Origin: Cordilura impudica
Taxonomy: Eukaryota; Arthropoda; Insecta; Diptera; Scathophagidae
NCBI GenBank assembly: GCA_963682025.1
Contig: OY821520.1
Location: forward strand, 182,125,745-182,189,744
Direction of reading: 5' to 3'
Length of the DNA: 64,000 nt
In this document: positions 1 to 10,583 of the stretch, in pieces
Numbering within the stretch: position 1 is the first letter of the stretch
How the letters are laid out: each line of letters begins with the position of its first letter
The notes under the pieces: generated by a model
What the model was told of the DNA's origin: nothing
The model's database searches: none
Seen by the model: only the letters and a program-made list of their open reading frames with translations
Position numbers and translations under genes: made by a program

Positions 1-114
1 CAACAAAGAGAAGTCAAGAAATCATGACAAGGAAAACCCTTAAATAATAAAAAATACTATCTACTTATACTTTGACAGTACTGATATAATTTATTTTTGA
101 AACTTTATAAGTAA

Positions 115-545
115 CTAGATGTAACCCGGTGTGCTTCGCTACCCCCTCGCATCCCACCCGAATCGTAATGAAAGGGCTCACGCAAAGTCCTAAGGCTCTC
201 ACTATTACAGTAATTCAGATATATCACATATAATATTAAGTTTGTGTGAGGGTGCCACGCGCATTTGTCCAATCCCGCCCATTTTTTGGTCTGACTACTT
301 ACGTAGACTACTCATAATAGATGACCTGTGGCAAATTTGCAAAGCTTTCCCTATCATAGTAGTTAATATATATGATATTAAAAACTTTCTTTGTATGGGA
401 GGTGCGACGCCCATTAAAAATATTAAAAAAAAATTACAGCCTTTAGTACTCCCGTATCCGCAGAATGACTCTGTGAAAACTTTAGGAAGATCAGATGAGT
501 ATTTACGGATGACATACAATGTTTTTTGTTTTTTCATTCGGTACA
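115..545 (+). repeat. Dispersed repeat family 1, 5' part
   Basis: The copy begins with ACTAGATGTAACCCGGTGTG and runs through the family's hallmark blocks: GGGCTCACGCAAAGTCCTAAG, a TATGGGAGGTGCGACGCCCA block, and AGACTCTGTGAAAACTTTAG-like text. The same order recurs at 2902-3340 and 40142-40597. No conserved reading frame is seen. The short open frames across it are not shared between copies in a coding manner. Confidence 0.75.
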
Positions 546-600
546 ACAATTATCAGATTTGGTTGGTTTAGATCCTCTATTGCTGCAACAATGGATATGC

Positions 601-1353
601 CGGGCATTGTTATACTTTTTATTTTTTATTATTTTATTTATTTTACACAAAACAGTCTTCAAATTCCTCTTTATTTTCTTTTTCTTTACAACAAACATCT
701 GTTTGTTTTTCGTTACGTTGCCATATTTAATGCCCAAAAATAACTTTAATTTTTTTCGATTTAATGAAAGCGACAAATTTCTGAAAAACCTAAAACGAAA
801 TCGATCGATTTGGTAATACGGAATCAAATCGATTTCGATTTTATTCTATGACATGCTGATAATCATCAATGACAACAAAGTGTCAATAACTTATTTTCTA
901 CGTGTACATATGTGTGTAAAAGGATACGATTTATGAATCTGATTTGACGATAATAATGATAATGGCAAGTCTTAAGGTTAATATTCGACCACATTTAATT
1001 AATCGCCTTTAAGTCTCTTTAATGAAATATAACGTTTTTATGTGGTTTTGCATAAAAACTTCAAAAGATTAATCAATCGCTATGTAATACAATGAAACTG
1101 AAATTTACTATTTAATGTAGACTGCAAAATTATTTTCCAGCAAAACAATAAGTCTATTAAGTCCTAGTTACTAGGAAATTTTACTTACAAAAATTTTCAA
1201 GATTCCTTTGTTAATTTGCCGCACAGAAGGATATTCTTTATTTTCACTTATACTTAAATGCAAATAAATTTATTACCCATTACAACGTACACTAAATAAA
1301 ATTTCAAAATTTTTGTCAAAACCAGGTGCCATAGATAAGGTGTATCTATATGC
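601..1353. other. Unassigned AT-rich stretch
   Basis: No gene, repeat copy or inverted repeat was recognised. T-rich tracts near 610-720 produce spurious open frames on both strands. Confidence 0.4.
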
Positions 1354-1708
1354 ACTAGCAGATTCCAGCACTCGAAATTCGAGTGCAAATTCTAGGAATT
1401 TTTATTTTTTTCATTTAATAATGACCCCAAAGGTATGCTTCACAATTCAACTCATTTTAAGTGAAGAAAACAAACTCAACACATTAACACCAACACATTA
1501 ACAAATTTAATAAACACACACATAGCATATGTATAATTTTATGTATGTGTTAGTAGCAGCTTTAATCGATCATAACTTCAAAAAAATATTCCAGACGATG
1601 AAAATCTGTAAATCTGGTTATCAGCTAAAAAGAAATATCTTTCAAAATCGAGGTAAAACTGTGAAACTTACATCAGTCGCAAGAAATCGCCTTGCCTATT
1701 AATATTAT
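1354..1708 (+). repeat. Short dispersed repeat R2, copy 1
   Basis: It starts ACTAGCAGATTCCAGCACTC and ends near GCCTATTAATATTA. A second copy lies in reverse orientation at 22034-22406 inside the errantivirus pol region. The two share the start, an internal AACAAATTTAATAAACACACACATAGCAT block and the end. No coding potential is seen. It may be a small non-autonomous element. Confidence 0.6.
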
Positions 1709-2035
1709 AAGTAGATAAAAGCGAAAGTATGTATGTTTGTTTGCTTGTAATTTTTAGGAAGCTAAACCATTTGACCGATCTTCCTGATATTTTTACAGAG
1801 TCTTACTGTGTTTATCGAAGGAACTATAGGCTATATTTTTTTTATTGATATTTTTCGTGGGCGTGGTGAATTGTAATTTTAATATCACTTAATTGAGTAC
1901 TATGACCGGGAGAACTTTGCAAATGTATGCGAGGACACCTATTATTAATGTTAGAAGCCATGCCGAAAGTGGGCGTGGCACCTCACATACAAAGTAATTA
2001 TTCAACATCATATATATCGGCACTATGACAGAGTA
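1690..2035 (-). repeat. Family 1 copy, reverse orientation
   Basis: On the minus strand it carries the family 1 3' features: CAGTAAGACTCTG-like text followed by an A/C-rich tail, and the GAGGTGCCACGCCCA block (seen here as GGGCGTGGCACCTC near 1971). It abuts R2 at the shared TATTAATATTA sequence. Confidence 0.55.
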
Positions 2036-2625
2036 TTATATTATTCAAGATGAATATTTATGGTCACGTATATAGTCTTATATCGATGTTTAATATAATA
2101 TTATAAATTATAAACAGATTTATATCAATGTTCTATATTATATATGAAGTGGTGTTTATATGATTTAAGTATGAATGTTTACTCTCGAAGGATATTTTTG
2201 TTATCCTTATTTACTTTACTGGTAAATGCAAAAAGAGTTTTTACTAGAATATTATAATGTTGCGTCGAGTCGCAACAGTTTGGATTCATCCAAGCACTGT
2301 CCGGTGCTCGGTCAGAATTGAGAATAAAGAAAGATAAGTGGTTGTTTGCTTATCTAAATTAATTCTATTTTATTTACAATTTTGTAATGGTATTTATAAT
2401 AAAAATCTATACAATATTTTTTATATGCCTAATACTAATTCTTATTGCTAATAGCTTATAGCCACATTCTTTGTAATCATATTTCTAATTCTAAAATTCA
2501 CATGTTAAAATATACTAGTGACACACTTAATTAATATCACATTTAAATTACAATAACTTTAGTTTTATTAATTGTATAATTTGTTTTATCATTTTAGTTT
2601 ATGTTACATGTTATTTATGGTATGG
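2030..2625. other. Possible LTR remnant or unknown insertion
   Basis: The stretch lies between two reverse-oriented family 1 pieces and so may be an insertion into them. It holds the hairpin TGTTGCG-TCGAGT-CGCAACA near 2262 and a GAATAAAG-type sequence near 2322, as seen in retrotransposon LTRs. No partner LTR is present in the window, so this is a guess. Confidence 0.25.
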
Positions 2626-2770
2626 TGCATTCCACTACGATAGGTACACTACAAGAGGCAGATTTGCAAATTTGCTTCAAGTCATCTATTGTAAATGTGA
2701 GTAGTCGGACAAAAACTGGGCTGGATCTGACCAATGGGCATGGCACCCATATATAGGAAGTAAACATTTG
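2626..2770 (-). repeat. Family 1 fragment
   Basis: On the minus strand the fragment reads as CCCATTGGTCAGATCC, then a TTTTTGTCCGACTACTCAC block, then GCAAATTTGC, in the family 1 order. Confidence 0.5.
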
Positions 2771-2901
2771 TTCATTTATTTATTTAAATTTGGTATCCTG
2801 TTCAACAAGACATGAAATATTGAAAACTGAACAGGTTTAAATATGTTGTTAAAATTACTGTGGCAATATTAAATATTAAAAAATAATATTGATTTATATA
2901 A

Positions 2902-3340
2902 AAGCTAGATGTAACCCGGTGTGCTTCGCTACTCCTCGCTTCCCACCCGAATCGTAATGAAAGGGCTCACGCAAAGTCCTAAGGCTCTCACTATTACAGT
3001 AATTCAGATATATCACATATAATATTAAGCTTGTATGGGCCACGCGCATTTGTCCAATCCCGCCCATTTTTTTTGGTCGACTACTCACGTTAATAATAGA
3101 TGACATGAGACAAATTTGCAAAGCTCTCTCTATCATAGTACTTAATATATATAATATTAAAAATATACTTTTATATTAAAAAAAAATACAGCCTGTAGCA
3201 CTTCCCATGTCCGCAGTAAGATTCTGTGGAAATTTCAGGGAGATCAGATGAGTAGTTACGGATGATAATTTTCATTCGGTACAACAATTATCAGATTTTT
3301 CGGCGTTCCTACCCTGGACCAAGGTACATGTAGATGTCCA
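2902..3340 (+). repeat. Family 1 copy, 5' part
   Basis: It begins GCTAGATGTAACCCGGTGTG and tracks the 115-545 copy closely, including CACGCAAAGTCCTAAGGCTC and the unusual ending TTTTCATTCGGTACAACAATT. Only a few substitutions and small gaps separate the two copies. Confidence 0.75.
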
Positions 3341-3599
3341 TTAGAACATGGATTTTCCAAATTAAATCTGGCAGCACTTAACTATTGGCCTTGAATTTCG
3401 AATATCATTTGGCAATTTTTCTTTTAGCGATTTCTGATTTTGCCCATTTTTGATTTTGAAGATTTTTGTTTTTGGGTGATTTTTATTTTGCGCGATTTTT
3501 GAGTTTGGCGATTTTTGATTTTTGCGATATATTTTCCACGATAAATCACATTGATAACTAATGTACTTGTCAAAAGACTGCCGCTGTCGTAGTACTTCA

Positions 3600-4460
3600 T
3601 ATTTTTCACATAGGAGGTGCCACGCCCACTAATTCCATCCCGCCTAATTATTACTGGACATCTCACATTTATATCTGATGGACTCGTGCAAAATGTCGAG
3701 TCTTTGCCCTTTATAGGACTCCAGTTATATGATATCATATATTTACTTTGTATGGGCGGTGCCACGCCCACTACTCCGAACACGCCCATTTTTTGTTCCA
3801 CTAATCACACAAGGAACCTATGGGGTCACGCAAAGCCGCAAAGCTCTCTCTTTTACAGTACTCCAGATATATGATATTAAATAATTACTTTGCATGGGGA
3901 GTGCCACACCCATTGGTGTGAACCCGCCAATTTTTTGTTCGATTACTCATACTAAGATCTGATGGGCTCGTGTAAAGTGTCAAAGTTTCCCTTTTTTAGT
4001 ACACCAGTTATAAGATATCATATAACGCCCATTTTTTGTCTAACTAATCACATGAATAACTTAAGGGCTCACACAAAGTCCCAAGACTCTCACTATTACA
4101 GTACTCCAGACATATCACATTTTATATTTACTTTTTATGGCAGGTGCCACGCCTATTGGTCCGATACTGCCCATTTTGTGTCCGACTACGCACATTAATT
4201 ATAGGTGACATCAGACAAATTTTAACAGCTCTCTCTATCACAGTACTCGAGATATATAATATGGAACTATTACTTGTATGGGAGGTACCACGTCCACTAA
4301 AAATATTAAAAAAATTATAGCCTATAGCACTTCCCATATCCGCAGTAAGACTCTGTGAAAATTTCAGGCAGATCAGATGGGTAGTTACGGAGATTACCTC
4401 CTACAAACAAACAAACAAACAAACACACACACATTACCCCTTTATTATATTAGTATAGAT
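3600..4460 (+). repeat. Family 1 internal array and 3' end
   Basis: An approximately 140-bp unit is repeated about five times. The marker TATGGG(A/C)GGTGCCACGCCCA or close variants occurs near 3610, 3750, 3893, 4137 and 4278. Each is followed by a CCCATTTTTTGT(C)CGACTA block and a CTCTCTCTTTTACAGTACTCC block. The 3' end is ACCTCCTACAAACAAACAAAC followed by TTATATTAGTATAGAT. The same 3' end closes the copy at 40597. Confidence 0.7.
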
Positions 4461-4949
4461 AATACATATTTATAAATGTAATATAGAATTTATAAAGCAA
4501 ATAATAAGTATTTATTAAAAAATTGTTAATATTTTTTTGCTAACAGCAAGTTAGTATATAGTATTGTAAAAAATAAAAAATTTCGAAATGTATTGTTATT
4601 TTGTGTAAAAAAATAAGACATCTTATTTTTAATAAGTCGTCAAAATTGACACTGTAAATTTGCTTTGAGTAAGGTGAAATGTGATCTAACCTCCAGAGTC
4701 AGTAAACTTACCTTGCGATATTGTAATCGTTGCAGTTAGCCTGGACATACTACATATAGAAATTTTGGTATTAAGTATGTCTTTACAAGTAGCAAGCGTA
4801 TATCATTGGGTAGGCCACAGTGTTCGTAACATCGAATATGTTTTACCACAGGCAGCTGCAACATGGTCTGACCCAGTCAATGCTTTATTAAAGATAACAC
4901 CCTGATTTTTACGATTTGTTGATCTTTTTTATCTGTTACGCACCAAAAT

Positions 4950-5746
4950 GCACTTGGGTTTTTGTGGATTGAGACTCAGTTCGTTTGCGGCTACCCAATG
5001 CGAAACACGTTCTAAGTCTTCATTTAATTTTCTACTGCAGTCTTCGATTTTTTCCTTCCTGCTGCTAATGTATAAATGTACGTCATCAGCATACATTCTT
5101 ATATTGCAGTGAATTAACTATTTAGATAGTTCAGTAGCATAAATTGAGAAGTATAAATTGAGAAAAAGAGGGGACCAAGGATAGAACCCTGTGAAATACC
5201 TCTTACCGCAGGAAGGAACGTCGACCCATTTTTGTTAGAGTCTACGCATTGTGAACGATTTACTAGGTAAGAAGTCATAAGTGCAACAGAAGTTGATGAA
5301 AATATGATGCTCTTAAGCTTTTGTAGCAAAACTGTGGGATCCACCGTATCGAAAGCTTTTGAATGATCTAACAGCACTAATGTTACCACATGGCCATCAT
5401 CCATTTCTTTCCTTATATCTTCTGTTACATCAGCTAGAGCTGTAATACAGCTGTGTTTGGCACGAAAACTAGGTTGACGGTCAGTAGGCAAGTTATTATC
5501 GTTTATAAAGGACGTTATTTGACAATGGAGGAGCCGTTTAAATGCCTTCGAAAGATATGATAATATAGCTATAGATCGATATTCAGTAGCCGACTTTGGT
5601 ACAGGTATGATCTTAGCTTTCTTCCATCGTTGGGGAAAAACGTTCACTGTAAATATTTTGTTAAAAATGTGCGTGATATACGGCAAAATGAAGGGATGTA
5701 TGTAGGTTAATGATATAAAGTTGAAACATGTCGGACAGCTGGTCAT
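4950..5746 (-). pseudogene. LINE reverse transcriptase (broken)
   Basis: The product would copy element RNA into DNA at a nicked target. The open part (5114-5746) gives RT block 2-like RWKKAKIIPVPKS, an RSIAILSYLSKAFKRL block, LLDHSKAFDTVDPTVLL (the first catalytic-region aspartates) and GISQGSILGPLFFSIY. A stop then precedes the catalytic YADD, which is still readable in another frame at 5082-5093 and is followed by VHLYISSRKEK. An early frameshift around 5110 therefore separates the palm motifs. The length is roughly that of RT fingers and palm only. The assignment rests on motif order and is secure at the LINE-RT level. The clade is inferred. Confidence 0.8.
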
Positions 5747-5860
5747 CTACCGACAAAATAAAGTATATCGAGTTCCAATTGATTTGGCAACACTCTTCCT
5801 CCAAGTAAGGAAATTTATGTCTTTGAAGTCTATAAATTCAACTGGTTTGCAGGGAACCTG

Positions 5861-6335
5861 CTAAGGAATATCATAAGCCGTAAAGATTAGATCATGCTTA
5901 GAAAAACAAGGTGCAAACAGTTCGTCATACATCAGTGTGTTTGCTTCATCAGAGACGAAGAATAAATCGAGTAGTGAGTTGTTAGTGGTAGTCAAGTGTG
6001 TTGGTATGTGCGTGTACACGGTAGTAAGACCAAGAGATTTCATAGTTTCGACCATAGTACAGTATTCCACCAGGTTTTAATTGTATTCCCCAGTTAATAT
6101 AATATTATCATAAAATAGCATAAAACCTTCCGCCAACATTTCAAAGAAATGTCTAAGGTCCATACTATAATTTGCTCTGTAGACACTTCCAATAAGAATC
6201 CTGCCTCCAGCAGTACGCAATTCAAAAAAATAATGGTTCTACTTTATCATTTTCATTACCTAATTAATACACTTCTGACATAAATAGCTACTCCTCCGTA
6301 CCCATCTGCCCTGTCAGCTTATATATCTGGAATAC
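5861..6335 (-). pseudogene. LINE endonuclease domain (broken)
   Basis: This would be the apurinic-like endonuclease that nicks the insertion site. On the minus strand there is a GYGGVAIYV-like block near 6300, then GGRILIGSVYRAN, then an open segment (5861-6070) with NNSLLDLFFVSDEAN and FSKHDLIF. The last corresponds to the conserved S-x-H-D catalytic end of these endonucleases. A stop falls just before the open segment. It sits immediately upstream of the RT relic, as expected for ORF2. Confidence 0.7.
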
Positions 6336-6399
6336 TGTAATAGTGAGGACCTTGGTACATTGCGGAGCCCATAAGTTATTCTTATGATTAGTAGAACAC

Positions 6400-6760
6400 A
6401 AAAAATGGGAGTGATCGGGCCAGTGGATTTGCCACCGCCCAACAAACTAACTATTATATAATATCATATAAATGAAGTACTATAAAAGAGAATGCCTTGA
6501 CTCGTTGCGTGTGTCTGTCAGATATTAATATGAGTAGTCAGATAAAAAATGGGTGGAATTAGTAGGCGTGATACCTCCTATACAAAAATATGAAGTACTA
6601 TGAAAGCAATAGTCGTGAAACTTTTGACAAGTACATTACCAATGTGAGTAGTATGGGCGGAATCCCGAAATTCAGAAATCGGCGAAATCAAAAATCGCCT
6701 AAAATAAGAAATTTCCAAAGTAATTAATTCAATAGAATTTAACGATGATGTCAATAATAT
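6400..6760 (-). repeat. Family 1 fragments, reverse orientation
   Basis: The minus strand shows TTTGTATAGGAGGTATCACGCC and CCACCCATTTTTTATCTGACTA blocks, diverged from the family 1 consensus. The last 100 bases include AAATCGGCGAAATCAAAAATCG. A related low-complexity GATTTTTGATTTTGGCGA block precedes the copy at 3424-3530. Confidence 0.5.
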
Positions 6761-7109
6761 CAATCACCAGGTTCATAACAGTATTATACAAATCTGTTTA
6801 TACCGTTAAAGGCGAAGATCAGCTTTCACTTAGAGACCTTAATTCAATGGAGCCACCAAATAACGTTGAACGTTGATACTCCAGTGATGCTATAATGGAC
6901 TTTATAAAAATCTAACACCAAATGTGATTATAGCAACAATAATAAACGGAAAAAGCAAAAGGGAACAAGTGCTGACTCCACACATTCCATTGATGGTTAT
7001 TGTGACTTGCGTTCGCACAAGTGTAATCGTTAAGTGACGTAGGTTGCTCCAGAGTAGGATCACCGAAAAATACAAACAATACAAACTTCGCAGAAAAAAT
7101 TGATTATGA

Positions 7110-7172
7110 AAACATACATGTCAATAAGTCTCGATAAGTCGTAGCGAAGTACGACAGGACATACTAGTTAAG
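7110..7172 (-). repeat. Family 1-like 5' terminus
   Basis: The minus strand reads ACTAGTATGTCCTGTCGTAC then TTCGCTACGAC, resembling the CTTCGCTAC end of family 1. It is a short, diverged piece. Confidence 0.35.
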
Positions 7173-7452
7173 AATAAAATCCCATAGATTTTAATAGTAT
7201 TTGGGTCGATTTGTTTGCATTAAAATTGCCATCTTTTGCCATTTTCAATTTTTTTTAAATAATAAAAATATTTAAATTTTGTGGAAAAAAAATTTTTTTT
7301 TTCATCATTTCATTCTGAACAACTCCGAAACTTTAGAGTATCTGAAAAAACATAACTTGAGTATAAAAAAAATATATATAAATATAAAAATAACATAACT
7401 TAGAGGTAATTTAAATTAATTTTTTAAAGTTTCTTATAATAAAATTGGTTAA

Positions 7453-7463
7453 GTTGTTCTCAA
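7453..7463 (+). other. Target-site duplication, left copy
   Basis: GTTGTTCTCAA here is repeated exactly at 8641-8651, directly after the poly(A) tail of the LINE between them. Confidence 0.85.
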
Positions 7464-8495
7464 CATCATGGCACTCCTGAGCAATGTCATCGGATAGTCA
7501 ACATTATAAGGGATGCATTAGAACGAAAACAATATTGTTCGGCTGTGTTTTTAGACATCCAACAAGCCTTCGATAGAGTTTGGCACCAGGGACTTCTATT
7601 CAAATTAAAAAAATTACTTCCATCACCATATTATTTCTTCATTAAGTCATACTTAAACCAAAGATTCTTCTACGTAAAAGTAAATGCTGAAACCTCCGAT
7701 ATATGTCCAATTAAAGCGGGAATTCCACAAGGTAGTGTTTTAGGCCCTGTCCTTTACACCATATTCACATCGGACATGCCTATTCGAGAAAATGTAACAG
7801 TTGCAACATATGCTGATGATACAGCTTTAATAGCAACAAGTGATAAAGCAGATATTGCTTCAGCAACAATCCAAACTCAACTTAACGAAATTGAGTTATG
7901 GCTAAAGAAATGGAATATAAAAGTTAATACCCAAAAATCTACCCATGTAACGTTTACTTTAAGAAAAGGAGATTGTTCAGTGCTTACATTAAATGGAACC
8001 CAAATCCCAAAACAAACTAAAGTTAAATATCTTGGACTTCACCTGGATCGCAGACTTACTTGGAAAGATCACATTAAAGCAAAAAGGCAACAATTAAATA
8101 TAAAAACAAGAAAAATGTATTGGCTTCTTAATCCAAAATCAGAGCTTACTATTAACAATAAACTTCTTATTTACAAAACAATACTGAAACCAGTTTGGAC
8201 TTATGGCATACAGCTTTGGGGGACAGCTAGTAACTCTAATATTGAAATCTTGCAAAGATACCAATCAAAAACTCTACGGTTGATAACAAATGCACCATGG
8301 TTCGTAACTAATAACAATATTTACAAAGATTTACAGATTACTACAGTTCAAGACGAGATTAATAGACATAGTTCAAGATACATTGACAAACTTAGTAACC
8401 ACAGTAACCCATTAGCCATATGCTTATTAGATGAAAGTGAGGAAATAAATAGACTGAAAAGGCACCATATATTAGATTTACCTTATAGAAAATGA
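7464..8495 (+). CDS. LINE ORF2 C-terminal part (reverse transcriptase), 5' truncated
   Basis: The frame is open from the truncation point, so the annotated methionine at 7545 is not a true start. Motifs in order: HGTPEQCHRIV at the edge, AVFLDIQQAFDRVWHQGLL, AGIPQGSVLGPVLYTIFTSD, catalytic TYADDTALIA (YADD at 7809-7820), LKKWNIKVNTQKSTHVTF and KYLGLHLDRRLTWKDH. A Jockey-type C-terminal segment with KLLIYKTILKPVWTYGIQLW and ending near RLKRHHILDLPYRK follows. Fingers, endonuclease and ORF1 are missing, so this copy cannot move on its own. No frameshift or stop is seen. Family identity is firm; the exact clade name is inferred. Confidence 0.9.
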   Translation, partial: HHGTPEQCHRIVNIIRDALERKQYCSAVFLDIQQAFDRVWHQGLLFKLKKLLPSPYYFFIKSYLNQRFFYVKVNAETSDICPIKAGIPQGSVLGPVLYTIFTSDMPIRENVTVATYADDTALIATSDKADIASATIQTQLNEIELWLKKWNIKVNTQKSTHVTFTLRKGDCSVLTLNGTQIPKQTKVKYLGLHLDRRLTWKDHIKAKRQQLNIKTRKMYWLLNPKSELTINNKLLIYKTILKPVWTYGIQLWGTASNSNIEILQRYQSKTLRLITNAPWFVTNNNIYKDLQITTVQDEINRHSSRYIDKLSNHSNPLAICLLDESEEINRLKRHHILDLPYRK

Positions 8496-8640
8496 TATCT
8501 TATTTTACAAATTTGTAAATAATTTAACTGGATTAGTGTCCAGATTATGTTAAGTTTATTTAAGTTTAACAAATTTACTTATTGTTGTATAAAAACAGAT
8601 TGTAAATAAAAGAATTAAAAAAAAAAAAAAAAAAAAAAAA
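7464..8640 (+). mobile_element. 5'-truncated Jockey-type LINE with poly(A) tail
   Basis: The element is 1.18 kb, flanked by an 11-bp direct repeat GTTGTTCTCAA. It has an uninterrupted ORF2 3' part, a 120-bp 3' UTR, an AATAAA signal at 8605-8610 and a run of 24 A residues to 8640. Truncation at the 5' side, poly(A) and a target-site duplication are the normal products of target-primed reverse transcription. The lack of stops suggests recent insertion. Confidence 0.92.
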
Positions 8641-8651
8641 GTTGTTCTCAA
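8641..8651 (+). other. Target-site duplication, right copy
   Basis: It is identical to 7453-7463 and starts directly after the LINE poly(A). Confidence 0.85.
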
Positions 8652-8781
8652 GTTGTGATAATATCGGTGGAACATCCACTTCAAAAATCTAAAATTTTAG
8701 AAAATAAATTTAAAAAAACTTATACGTAGCATTTTAAATTTCGACTGCTTTTGTAGCTAGAGCACCATAACACATCAAAAA

Positions 8782-9556
8782 ACAAGTAAGAAAATTATAG
8801 TCGGTCTAGACCGACTATACGATGCCCTATACCATGCGTTTAGAGACCCTATCTCTCAGGACCAACTAACTGGATGTAGAAAATAAGCACAAACCAAATT
8901 TGAGTGGGATTTTTATTAATTTTTTCGGCTGCAGATATGAAAAAGTTCATATCGGATGCTATATCTATATGGGGACTAGGCCCAAAAATGGACCGATCCT
9001 GACCATGTTTGGTAAAGTCTCTTGTATTTTGCAAAAATATATACAAACAAAATTTGAGAAGAATCAGTGCAATATTTTTGTTTTTTGATAGATTTAAGTA
9101 AAGATCGGGAAGCAGCTCTATATGGGGCCTATGACTAAGAGTTATCCAATAGGGATCATTTTTGGACTACTGATTAGTGGATGCAATATATACATACAAA
9201 CCCAATTTGACTAAGATTTGTATGATAATTTGGATCTTATGGCAATATATGTTGATTTCATAGGGGTCATTTGTATGGGGGCTAGGTCTGAACATGCACC
9301 GATTCTCACCAATTTCAATAGCGTTCATCCCATGGCCGATAAAAGATCAAATACCAAATTTCATCAAAATATATTCATATTTGCGACCTGCAGTTTGATT
9401 ACAAGCTTTACATGGATACACAGACGGACGGACGCACATCGTTAAATCGAATCAGGTCGGTATAATTAAAGATGGGTGTAGGTCAAATATTTTTGGTTGT
9501 TACAAACAGTAGAGCAAAGTCATTATACCCAAACCACATAGTGGTATAGGGTATAA
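8782..9556 (+). mobile_element. Family H copy A (Helitron/INE-like short repeat)
   Basis: It starts ACAAGTAAGAAAATTATAG and has a 22-bp perfect palindrome ATAGTCGGTCTAGACCGACT(AT) at 8797-8818. It carries a GACGGACG microsatellite and ends TAGTGGTATAGGGTATAA. CCCTATACCA near the left end is inverted as TGGTATAGGG near the right. There are four other near-full copies at 17833, 19105, 31914 and 60507. No target-site duplication is visible. A relation to the dipteran INE-1/mini-me type of Helitron-like repeat is inferred from the (GTCC)n block and lack of duplication. Confidence 0.8.
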
Positions 9557-9589
9557 TTATAGTGGTTACCTTTGTTAGTTGTGGCATAG

Positions 9590-10581
9590 TGTTGTTTTGT
9601 TTTGTTGCATAGTGTTATAACGTTTGGCTAGTCCAGAGTAGTAGCACCATAATCCTTAAAATATTTGGATATAATTCTGATTTTGTGGCATGGGGAATTG
9701 TCCCGTTGAAGGATAAATATTTATCCGATCAACCTGTCTCCGGAAGGGAGAACGTTATTATTTAGGGTGTTCAAATATTGGCCTTGGGAACTAAGTCACC
9801 CAACACATTGTGCGCAATGCATCCCCAGAACATGACAGAGCCTCCACCATGGCTCGCTTTTTGGCAAGCAGGGATATTTTTGCCTTCTTACCTGTGGCAG
9901 CAGTCTTTTGGTTTTTATAAGTCAAAATTAAAGGAGCTTTCATCTGTCCATAGAACGCTTCTCCAAAATTATGTTGGCTTCTGAAGATACTCCATTGTGA
10001 AGGCCAATCATTTCAGCTGTTTACTTCTGATATGTAAGGTATGTTCTGGCTTTGTATGTTTTAATATCTCCGTCTTTTAAACGTCGCCGAACAGTACGCT
10101 CACTGATTAGATTCTTGGCCGATTGATTCCAATGATTTGCAGAGGATTAAGGCTTTAGTTGAATATTTTTCTCAAATTCCCGCAGAAGGATTCGGTCTTC
10201 AATTAGCGTTGTTTTGCGCACCTGATATAGGCAAGTTTATGATGTCGTTATGTTTCTTAATTTGTTAATTTTGTTTATTTTATTATTATAATAAAATATC
10301 AATAAAATTTTAATACCAAAGTTATTTGACTGTTACTTGCTTAAACATACGCGAACACTGCCACAAAGATTTTGTCAAAATACTTATGCCACAAAAGAGT
10401 TCGCTGTCTAATTGCTTTCTTATCAACAGAAAGAGAATACAAAGCGCAAACGGCAAATATTGGGTATGTGTGTAGCTGCAAATATGCATTTTATTTTGAA
10501 CATAACACGTGTACCGTTACTTCAAGCAATCAAACGAACTAGACAAGAAATAATTAGACAAAATAATTATGCCGACTAGTG
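9590..10581 (-). mobile_element. Tc1-like transposon relic
   Basis: On the minus strand a degenerate transposase shows VMFWGCIAHNVLGDLV and, in a shifted frame, LQRDNSPCHKIRI with the second catalytic D near 9700, then KDYGATTLD. Tc1 transposases read QxDNxPxH at this point. The right terminus AAATAATTATGCCGACTAGTG (10561-10581) is followed by TA at 10582-10583, as expected for a TA-targeting element. Multiple stops and frameshifts make it dead. The left terminus was not located with confidence. Confidence 0.7.
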
Positions 10582-10583
10582 TA

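Larger units (their letters stand above)
4640..6340 (-). mobile_element. Non-LTR retrotransposon (LINE) relic, Jockey/I type
   Basis: On the minus strand an apurinic-type endonuclease tail is followed by a linker and then a reverse transcriptase with the YADD motif. Order and spacing fit ORF2 of Jockey/I-type LINEs. The coding frame is broken several times and neither the 5' ORF nor a poly(A) tail was identified. Flanking family 1 copies on both sides suggest repeated insertion into the same repeat-rich area. Confidence 0.75.

Noticed and set aside
525..830. Overlapping plus- and minus-strand frames of 74-97 codons
   Set aside because: T-rich low-complexity sequence with no domain; both strands are open together, as expected for AT-rich noncoding DNA.
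8849..9088. Recurrent 62-65-residue open frames on both strands in every family H copy
   Set aside because: They recur because the repeat copies are young and similar. Both strands are open over the same bases, start contexts vary, and no domain or synonymous-bias signal can be seen by eye.
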